Part shown: in pieces, positions 9,204 through 17,930 of the stretch
Layout of the letters: each line of letters opens with the position of its first letter
Numbering within the stretch: position 1 is the stretch's first letter
Assembly: GCA_002410325.1 (NCBI GenBank)
Contig: DHRK01000034.1
Coordinates: 1 to 33,989 of the forward strand
DNA: 33,989 bases
From: Syntrophomonas sp. UBA5314
GTDB lineage: Bacteria; Bacillota; Syntrophomonadia; Syntrophomonadales; Syntrophomonadaceae
Direction of reading: 5' to 3'
The notes under the pieces: model-generated
What the model was told of the DNA's origin: nothing
The model's input: the letters and a program-made list of their open reading frames with translations, nothing else
Database searches by the model: none
Translations under genes and position numbers: made by a program

Positions 9204-9494
9204 CTACTTGTCTTTTTCCATGGTTAGAGTAACGCTGCGCAGGTTTATAAAATAATCCGTCCCGGTCAGATAGACGACCGGTGCCTCGGACTCTACGGTG
9301 CGCAGCTTCAGCAGGGTTTCAAACCCGTCCATGTCCGGCATGTCGATATCCAGCAGAATCAGATCGGGACGTCTCCCTTTTCCAGGAAGCGAACTGCCTG
9401 GCGGCCCGATTTGGCAAGGCTCACTTCATATTGCTCCTTTAACAGCTCCTCGGTCATTTTAAGGAACGCGATATCATCGTCTACAACCAGGATT

Positions 9495-9511
<17 letters not shown>
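9204..9511 (-). pseudogene. Frameshifted, truncated response regulator
   Basis: The remnant of the regulator partner of the kinase at 9495-11921. A TTG at 9511, 17 bases inside the kinase gene's end and preceded by GGAGGG, starts NSKTRILVVDDD. The receiver frame runs to about 9366-9368, where one base is missing from a CCC run. It then continues in another frame as DLILLDIDMPDMDG, with the phospho-acceptor Asp intact, and on to VVYLTG. After that the sequence departs from the receiver fold and stops at 9204. The rest of the receiver and the whole output domain are absent. It is closely similar to the intact regulator at 8171-8803. A sequencing error could explain the frameshift but not the missing C-terminus. 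Confidence 0.8.
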
Positions 9512-11921
<2,410 letters not shown>

Positions 11922-11980
11922 CGGCACCTCCAAGTGCGACCATGAAGTTAATTTAGAAAGGAGGCGGCTATATGTCTTTC

Positions 11981-11989
11981 ATTGTAGCA
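11981..11989 (-). promoter_or_regulatory. Probable extended -10 promoter element of the second kinase gene
   Basis: On the minus strand TGCTACAAT combines an extended TG motif with a good -10 (TACAAT), about 60 bases before the kinase ATG. No convincing -35 was found. Confidence 0.35.
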
Positions 11990-12369
11990 TACTGGCCTGG
12001 GCGCTAGTGCTTGGGCTAGATAGTGTAATGATGAGAAAACGACGAAGGACGGGTTATTGTGCATGCTCCAATCGAAAGTAATCTTTGCTTGGAGTTATTT
12101 TTAGGCCAGGAAAAGTCAGAGAAAAGAGCGATACCGGAATATTCCATAGTAATGCGAGGTATGAATAGGCAGTGCATATTATAGCTGGAGTAGTTATCTG
12201 GAGTACATAAGCGAAGCCTGAACACCTTCTATCTCCTTTATATAATCGTCAATGGCCCCCCAGGCACCGTTGAAAAAACCTCTTCCTGTTTTTCCGATTC
12301 ATCCCCTTTGCCCATCGTTTCCAATCGAGTAAAAGGATAAGGCTAACCCCCGTTTTCTCTTATTGATGA
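11990..12369. other. Gene-poor stretch with repeat copy and possible coding remnants
   Basis: No intact gene is evident. The stretch contains a degenerate copy of a repeat (12045-12150). On the minus strand at about 12180-12295 there is a short protein-like frame with GAWGAIDDYIKEIEGVQ, ending in a stop near 12187. The family of this fragment is unrecognised, and it may be a gene remnant. Confidence 0.35.
12045..12150 (+). repeat. Degenerate copy of the repeat element upstream of ttdA
   Basis: It aligns over about 105 bases with 12369-12472, sharing GACGGG, the hairpin at 12066-12094 (CTCCAA ... TTGGAG around AAAG-TAAT-CTTT) and AAAAGAGCGATA-CGGAATAT. Differences within the hairpin keep it paired, mostly through G-T pairs. 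The right terminal repeat is not recognisable. Confidence 0.65.
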
Positions 12370-12552
12370 AGGGGACGGGGTTGTTGACACATCCTCCGAT
12401 CGAAGGTAATCTTTGTTTGGAGGTTTTTTTATACTCCAAAAAGCCAGGGAAAAGAGCGATAGCGGAATATAGCGATTAGAGAAATCAAAGACTTACCGGC
12501 GTTTAATAGAGGGGCGATACAAAGAGCATCATGTGCCAACACCCCGTCCCCT
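12370..12552. mobile_element. MITE-like element with terminal inverted repeats and TGA target duplication
   Basis: The left end (12370-12392) begins AGGGGACGGGG and ends ACACAT. The right end (12531-12552) is its inverse with one base less and one mismatch. The flanking triplets TGA at 12367-12369 and TGA at 12553-12555 fit a 3-bp target-site duplication. The interior of about 140 bases has no coding frame. It contains a hairpin followed by seven T. A related copy lies 325 bases to the left. The element ends 24 bases before the ttdA start codon. Confidence 0.7.
12393..12430 (+). terminator. Terminator-like hairpin inside the MITE-like element
   Basis: CCTCCGA pairs with TTTGGAGG (12393-12423), with an inner AAGG/CTTT pairing around TAAT, and is followed directly by seven T at 12424-12430. 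It would stop plus-strand transcription coming towards ttdA from the left. Confidence 0.5.
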
Positions 12553-12576
12553 TGACACGGCGAGAAGGAGCTTGAA

Positions 12577-13476
12577 ATGGATAAAGATGAAATGCGCGAG
12601 AAGTTCATTGATATTATGGCCAAATTCACCGCCTACATCGGCAAGCATCTCCCGGATGATGTGTACCGCCGCTTGCAGGAGCTGAGAGAAACCGAGGATA
12701 CTCCCCTGGCCCGGATAATCTATGATGCCATGTTCGACGACCTGAAGATGGCTGATGAGCTGGACCGGCCCTGCTGTCAGGACACCGGGGTGATCCAATA
12801 TTTTGTACAGGTGGGAACCAAGTTTCCCCTGATCGATGAGATTGAGGACGGCCTGCGCGAAGCGGTGAAACGGGCTACGGTCATAGGGCCGCTTCGCCAC
12901 AACGCGGTGGAGGTTTTTGACGAGAAGAACACCGGCAACAATGTGGGTACCCGGGTTCCCTGGATTGATTGGGAAGTGGTGCCGGGCAGCGATGAAGTGA
13001 CTATCTATGCCTATATGGCCGGGGGCGGCTGCAGCCTGCCGGGAACGGCCCGGGTTTTGATGCCCTTGGAGGGTTACGAAGGGGTAGTTAAATTTGTTTT
13101 TGACCAGGTTACTTCATACGGCATCAATGCCTGTCCGCCCCTGCTGATCGGCATCGGCATCGCCGGGTCGGTGGAGGTGGCGGCCAAACTGTCCAAGAAG
13201 GCCTTGCTGCGCCCGATCGGCTCGCGCAACAGCAACCCGCGCGGGGCGGAACTGGAAGCCATGATCGAAAAAGGGCTGAATGATATAAAGCTCGGACCCG
13301 GCGGACTGGGCGGGGAAAACTCGGTAATGGGCGTGCATATTGAACAGGCCGCCCGCCATCCGGCCACCATCGCGGTGGGGCTTTCCACCGGCTGCTGGGC
13401 GCACCGCCGGGCAGCGATCAAGATAAACGCGAATATGGAATATGAAACTATTTCACACCGAGGAGCCGTACTATGA
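12577..13476 (+). CDS. ttdA: L(+)-tartrate dehydratase alpha subunit (class I fumarase family)
   Basis: The 299-residue alpha subunit of the iron-sulfur hydro-lyase that converts L(+)-tartrate to oxaloacetate. From memory it follows E. coli TtdA closely over its whole length (PLRHNAVEIFDE-like segment, VPW, MAGGGC, STGCWAHRR). Cys67 (CQDTG), Cys186 (NACPP) and Cys273 (TGCWAHRR) are the expected 4Fe-4S ligands. AAGGAG lies 6 bases before the ATG. The gene overlaps ttdB by 4 bases, so the two are translationally coupled. The two-subunit class I fumarase is the main alternative; length and motifs favour TtdA, but fumarase activity is possible in an anaerobe. A MITE-like element sits immediately upstream and must shape its expression. 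Confidence 0.88.
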   Translation: MDKDEMREKFIDIMAKFTAYIGKHLPDDVYRRLQELRETEDTPLARIIYDAMFDDLKMADELDRPCCQDTGVIQYFVQVGTKFPLIDEIEDGLREAVKRATVIGPLRHNAVEVFDEKNTGNNVGTRVPWIDWEVVPGSDEVTIYAYMAGGGCSLPGTARVLMPLEGYEGVVKFVFDQVTSYGINACPPLLIGIGIAGSVEVAAKLSKKALLRPIGSRNSNPRGAELEAMIEKGLNDIKLGPGGLGGENSVMGVHIEQAARHPATIAVGLSTGCWAHRRAAIKINANMEYETISHRGAVL

Positions 13477-14087
13477 AAAGAATATTGACGACGCCGATCG
13501 CAAGCAAGGACCTGGAATCCCTGGTAGTGGGGGATATCATATATCTAAACGGCTATCTTATTACCGCGCGGGACGATGTGCACCAGCGCCTGATCAAGCA
13601 AAACCGGGAGCTGCCGGTTGATCTGAAGGGCCTGGCCATATTTCACGCCGGCCCGATCATGCAGGAAATAGCCGGGCAGCCGGGCAAATACCGGGTCGTA
13701 TCCATCGGACCGACGACCAGCATGCGCATGGAGAAATATGAAAAGGAATTCATAGCCGCGACCGGGGTAAAGCTAATTGTCGGTAAAGGCGGCATGGGGC
13801 CGGCCACGGTGGAAGGCTGCCGTCAGCACCAGGCGGTTCACGCCGTTTTTCCCGGAGGCTGCGCGGTTCTGGCCGCAACTACCGTGGAAGAGGTAGAGCG
13901 GGTGGAATGGCTGGACCTGGGCATGCCGGAAGCCATGTGGGTGATGCGGGTCAAGGAATTCGGCCCCCTGATCGTGTCCATCGACACTCAGGGCAACAAT
14001 CTTTTTGAGACCAATAAAATTGAATTCAACCGTAAAAAGGACCTTATCGTCGAGGAAATCTGCCGGCACGTCGACTACCTCGACTGA
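13473..14087 (+). CDS. ttdB: L(+)-tartrate dehydratase beta subunit
   Basis: The 204-residue beta subunit, which completes the active site of the TtdA/TtdB enzyme. Segments match E. coli TtdB as I remember it: ILTTPI, VGDIIYLNG, AIFHAGPI, VSIGPTTSMRME, VGKGGMGP, FPGGCAVLAAT, VKEFGPLIVSIDTQGNNL and IVEEICRHV. Fumarase beta subunits share the fold, but the E. coli TtdB match is close from end to end. The ATG lies in ATGA, overlapping the ttdA stop, and GAGGAG is 7 bases upstream. A convergent gene ends 15 bases beyond the stop, leaving little room for a terminator. No dedicated tartrate transporter or LysR regulator is adjacent, which leaves the physiological substrate open. Confidence 0.88.
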   Translation: MKRILTTPIASKDLESLVVGDIIYLNGYLITARDDVHQRLIKQNRELPVDLKGLAIFHAGPIMQEIAGQPGKYRVVSIGPTTSMRMEKYEKEFIAATGVKLIVGKGGMGPATVEGCRQHQAVHAVFPGGCAVLAATTVEEVERVEWLDLGMPEAMWVMRVKEFGPLIVSIDTQGNNLFETNKIEFNRKKDLIVEEICRHVDYLD

Positions 14088-14102
14088 TTGATAAAAAACT
14101 TT

Positions 14103-16016
14103 TTAATCCCCGGCCTTTCCCTGCATCATTTGAAATAGGCCCGGTTTGTGCTGAAAGCTGCTCTGTGCATCAATCTGGGCAGCTTTTCTCGCTTCCTGCA
14201 AAGCCTTTATATCCACGGTCGCTATGGCAATGGCTTCCGTCCCCACCCCCGCATCCAGCAGGGTTTGCCTTGAGCCGGGCGTCTTTATGGGGCCAAAGAT
14301 CCCGCTGCCTCCGAATTGAGCGACATTGGACATCACAATATACTGATAAAACCGGTGGCTGTCGGCTATGCAGCAACGCCCGTACAGCTGGCTGTCCGGG
14401 TTGTTGGCCACGATAAAGAGCATATCCAGCGGCATCCGGCGGCTTTCATCCCGGTTGAGCCGGTGGATGATGTCATAGTGGCTGTAATCATAGCAGATCA
14501 AAACTCCGAAGGCCCATTCGTCGCTATATGAAAAGCGGAGCAGGCGGTTGCCCTTGTCCATGATAAAGTTGGCCGGTTCACCGTCTGCACTCACCGGCAG
14601 GCGGGCGTCATACTGGGAGCGGGTCATCTTGTCATATTGAAAACGCTTTACCTCGCCGCCGGCGGTGGGGACATATATGAAGCAGCGGTTGGAGCCATGC
14701 GCCAGCTCCGGACTCTCCAGGGTTTCCGGCTGGGGATCGTACTCCACCCCGGCGATGATTATGGTATTAAAGCGGCGGGCAAAGTCGCGCAGTTCTTCAT
14801 CCATGGTGAGGGGGAGAAAGACCTCGGGAAATACCAGAAAATCAAGCTTTTGACCCGACAAAAGCAATTTCTGGCCCAGGAATTTCAAGTGCTCCTGAAG
14901 CTCCCGCACAAAGCGGGGGGCCTTGGGTGAACAGGAGATGCAGTAGTAATGGTTGATATAATCCTCTTCGTCCATGCATTTCAGCTGGGCTACCCCGATG
15001 GTCAATTCATTGGGCCGGGCGGCGGAACGGTAGCCGCAAGCCCCGAGATCGATTTCCTGCAGGTAATCCGGGTTGTCCAGGCTCTTTTTGTAGTCGGGCT
15101 GGCCGGTGCTTAAAAACTCTTCACTGGGTTGGATAGGCGTCCAGGGACAGCGGTCTTCCCGCAGTTCGGCCGCCTGTCTTTCCTGGCGGCGCAGGAGCCG
15201 GAGGTCGGTCAGGGGGAGATCGACCTCTAAAAAGGCGCTGGTCTCCCCCTGGGTATAGGCTATCGCCCCGCCCAGGGTCATAGACCGTTTTTTGGGCCCG
15301 TTGTAGCGAAAGGGGGCGAAAACCCCGCTGCCCCCGTAGTTGGCGATATTGGAAATGATCACGAAGCAGGAAAAACGGTGGATGTCAGCCAGGGCGTACT
15401 GCATGAACAGCCGGGTGGCCGGGTTGAAAGAGGAGACTACCAGAATCTCTATCTCGTACTCGGCCATCTTTTTTATAAGATCGACATTGGTATAATCATG
15501 GCAGCTGATGATGCCCATGTTGCCTAAGGGGGTGTGGAAAACATGGGCTTCTTTCCCGGGATGAAGTTTTCCCAGGGTGTAGTATTTATGATCCTCCTCG
15601 GAAAAGGAAAGCTGTTCAATGAGCACCGGATCATGACCCGGGCTGAACACGGCCACGGTATTGGTGGTTTCACCCCGGTCTTCATGCCGGTAGTGCCCCA
15701 GGCGGGCAATAATGATCTGCCGCCTGCGGTCGGCCTGTTCCTGAAATAGATCCGAAGACACTATATTGCCGGGGTGTTCGGACAATATCCCCAGGTCAGC
15801 GCTCTCCGGGATTCGGGCCAGAACCGTTTGAACATGCCGGCGCCGCTCTTCCCGATCGCGGTCGGCCTGGATGCTTCCCACGTATAGGCCCTGCCCGGCC
15901 TGTCGCCCGATTTTGCGTTCCGGGTAAGGGTCCTGGACCAGGATTACTTTAACGTTCTCGTCTGGTTTTCCATCTTGGGGCTCAAAAGCCAGGTAATGCT
16001 CTTTGACCTGAAACAT
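14103..16016 (-). CDS. Tandem nitrilase-superfamily (C-N hydrolase) protein with two complete active sites
   Basis: A 637-residue protein made of two related carbon-nitrogen hydrolase domains. Domain 1 (about 20-270) has Glu80 (LSEHPGN), a Lys at 144 or 150, and Cys172 (ISCHDYTN). Domain 2 (about 335-620) has Glu398 (FPEVFLP), Lys463 (YDKMTRS) and Cys508 (LICYDYSH). A shared signature, AD-HRF, then V--SN-A--GGSG-F-P, occurs once in each half and shows internal duplication. The family hydrolyses amides, nitriles or carbamoyl groups by a Cys nucleophile. The substrate here is unknown. No signal peptide is seen, so it should be cytoplasmic. AAGGAT precedes the ATG by 7 bases. It follows the methionine genes in the same direction, about 130 bases downstream, and may be a separate unit. 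Confidence 0.85.
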   Translation of the reverse strand: MFQVKEHYLAFEPQDGKPDENVKVILVQDPYPERKIGRQAGQGLYVGSIQADRDREERRRHVQTVLARIPESADLGILSEHPGNIVSSDLFQEQADRRRQIIIARLGHYRHEDRGETTNTVAVFSPGHDPVLIEQLSFSEEDHKYYTLGKLHPGKEAHVFHTPLGNMGIISCHDYTNVDLIKKMAEYEIEILVVSSFNPATRLFMQYALADIHRFSCFVIISNIANYGGSGVFAPFRYNGPKKRSMTLGGAIAYTQGETSAFLEVDLPLTDLRLLRRQERQAAELREDRCPWTPIQPSEEFLSTGQPDYKKSLDNPDYLQEIDLGACGYRSAARPNELTIGVAQLKCMDEEDYINHYYCISCSPKAPRFVRELQEHLKFLGQKLLLSGQKLDFLVFPEVFLPLTMDEELRDFARRFNTIIIAGVEYDPQPETLESPELAHGSNRCFIYVPTAGGEVKRFQYDKMTRSQYDARLPVSADGEPANFIMDKGNRLLRFSYSDEWAFGVLICYDYSHYDIIHRLNRDESRRMPLDMLFIVANNPDSQLYGRCCIADSHRFYQYIVMSNVAQFGGSGIFGPIKTPGSRQTLLDAGVGTEAIAIATVDIKALQEARKAAQIDAQSSFQHKPGLFQMMQGKAGD

Positions 16017-16145
16017 GCCGCCATCCTTTTCTCACCTTGAGTAAATGTTTTATCCGTTACCTTAAAATAGCATAAGCGGCAAATTTGATGCAATTACCTG
16101 GCGTATGATTTCAAAATAAAACGATAAATGAGTGTTAAGGCTCGC

Positions 16146-17930
16146 TCATGAATCCTTGCTGATAGCTTGGATACGGCCGATGATTTCAGCAACGATATCG
16201 ATGCGCTTAAACGGCGTTATCAGGTAGTATCCATCTACATAGGGGTAGATCGCTTCGGCCATGGCGGTGGAAATGTCAACTGCCAGCCGCCGGGCCTCTT
16301 CCGGGGAGGTGTCCCGGTAGCGCTCGATGATCTCCGGGGCCACGCTTATGCCCGATATTTCATTTTCTACGAAGCAGGCATTGCGGTGGCTCACCAGGGG
16401 AAGGATGCCGCCCAGGATCCTGACCGGCAGTTCTTCCCGGGCGGTTTTCAAATTCTCGACGGCTTGCTGGCTTAAAACCGGCTGGGTCAAAAACATGCCC
16501 ACCCCGCTGTCTATTTTCTTCCGGGCGCGCTGCAGCTGGCTGCTGAAATTGCGGGCGTTTACATTCAAGGCCGCGCAGATATTAAACGGGGATGAAAATA
16601 CGGTGTCATTGAGGCTGCTGATATAGCCGGCCAGCAGCGCGGAATTAAAATTGAACACGCCCTTTATCTCGTCGCGCTGGGTGGTGGGTATGGGGTCCCC
16701 GGTCACCACCAGGACATGGTTGATATCCTCGATGTTCAAGCCCAGGAGCAGCGCTTTGGTGGCATTGATGTTCCGGTCCCGGCAGGTCAGATGCGGAATC
16801 GGGGTAATGGCCAGTTCTCTTTTCAGCTTGCAGGCCATGAGGCTGGAATCCACCCGGGCCCGGGCAATCGGGCAGTCGGCAATGGTTATGGCGTCCACCT
16901 CCAGCTCCTTGAGCCGGCGGGCGCTATCCATGAAAAAGTCGATATCGGTGTCCACCGGCGGGTCCAGTTCTACAGCGATAATCTTTTGACCCTGCTCCAG
17001 CTTTTCCAGAAGAAGGTTGGAGGCGGCCTTCTTTTTAAGCGGGCTCTTGGGGGAGCGGGCTGGTTGAGCCGCTTCGCCGGGGGCCAATCCTTCCAGGCGG
17101 GCCACCAGTTCCCTGATGAAATCGGGCGTGGTTCCGCAGCAGCCGCCCAGAATGGAGACGCCCTGCCTGAATACCTCCACCATCTGCCCGGCAAAGTATT
17201 CTTTGGTGTTTTCATAAAAGGTCCGGTTGTTGACAATCGTGGGGTACCCGGCATTGGGCATAACCGAGATAGGCTTTCCCCGGGTTGCCAAAGATTTAAT
17301 GTATTCCAGCAGGTGATAGGGTCCGGAATAGCAGTTGAAACCGCAGGCGTCTATGCTCGGTACCTGCCGGATGTTTTCGATCAGCTTGCGGCCCGATTTG
17401 CCCAGTCGGGTCAAACCCTCAGGCGATACGGCGAACTCCGCCAGGATGTAGGCGTCAGGATTCTTCTCCTTGATATAGCGGGAAAGCCCGGCTAAATACT
17501 CATCGCTGCTGAAGGTTTCAAACAGGAAGTGGGAGGCCCCCAGGTCCAGGAAGACATCGATCACTTCACGGTAGGCCTCAGCCGCATCGACCGCATCGTC
17601 AGCGGCGATGGGGCCGATATCGGCGAAAACCAGCACCCCGGTGTCCCGGGCGGCTTCTCGGGCAATATGCCAGCCTTCCCGGATGACCTTCTCCACCGTG
17701 GCCGGATCGCCCGGCAGGCTGACCCGGTTGGCGGCAAAGGTATTGGTCTTGATGGCCTGGCAGCCGGCCTCGATATATTGCCGGTGGATGTTCAGTATGG
17801 CGTCCCGGTGGTACAGATTGGCCAGCTCGCAGGGGCTTACCGGATTTGGGCTCAGGCTGGCGTAATAAGTTCCCATGGCGCCGTCAAAGATCAGGGGCTT
17901 TTGATGATCATCACAGTGTTTCTCCTCCAT
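16146..17930 (-). CDS. Bifunctional homocysteine S-methyltransferase / 5,10-methylenetetrahydrofolate reductase (YitJ-like)
   Basis: A 594-residue fusion. The N-terminal half (about 1-285) is a zinc-dependent homocysteine methyltransferase: Cys200 (GFNCYSG) and Cys264-Cys265 (GGCCGTTP) are the zinc ligands. The C-terminal half (about 305-594) is a MetF-type reductase, with VELDPP, HLTCRDRN and VVTGDP. The layout and length match Bacillus YitJ. It should make methyl-tetrahydrofolate and transfer methyl groups to homocysteine, from S-methylmethionine, SAM or another donor. The ATG at 17930 lies 20 bases inside metE, with AAAGGA 8 bases upstream, so the two are cotranscribed and likely coupled. 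In this pairing the reductase half can supply methyl-folate to MetE. Confidence 0.9.
   Translation of the reverse strand: MEEKHCDDHQKPLIFDGAMGTYYASLSPNPVSPCELANLYHRDAILNIHRQYIEAGCQAIKTNTFAANRVSLPGDPATVEKVIREGWHIAREAARDTGVLVFADIGPIAADDAVDAAEAYREVIDVFLDLGASHFLFETFSSDEYLAGLSRYIKEKNPDAYILAEFAVSPEGLTRLGKSGRKLIENIRQVPSIDACGFNCYSGPYHLLEYIKSLATRGKPISVMPNAGYPTIVNNRTFYENTKEYFAGQMVEVFRQGVSILGGCCGTTPDFIRELVARLEGLAPGEAAQPARSPKSPLKKKAASNLLLEKLEQGQKIIAVELDPPVDTDIDFFMDSARRLKELEVDAITIADCPIARARVDSSLMACKLKRELAITPIPHLTCRDRNINATKALLLGLNIEDINHVLVVTGDPIPTTQRDEIKGVFNFNSALLAGYISSLNDTVFSSPFNICAALNVNARNFSSQLQRARKKIDSGVGMFLTQPVLSQQAVENLKTAREELPVRILGGILPLVSHRNACFVENEISGISVAPEIIERYRDTSPEEARRLAVDISTAMAEAIYPYVDGYYLITPFKRIDIVAEIIGRIQAISKDS

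Noticed and set aside
12577..14087. Assignment as ordinary two-subunit class I fumarase
   Set aside because: Subunit lengths and segment-by-segment agreement with remembered E. coli TtdA and TtdB favour tartrate dehydratase, although activity on fumarate cannot be excluded.
16716..17495. Plus-strand open frame of 259 codons
   Set aside because: It is antisense to the fused methyltransferase/reductase gene and has low-complexity, unprotein-like composition.
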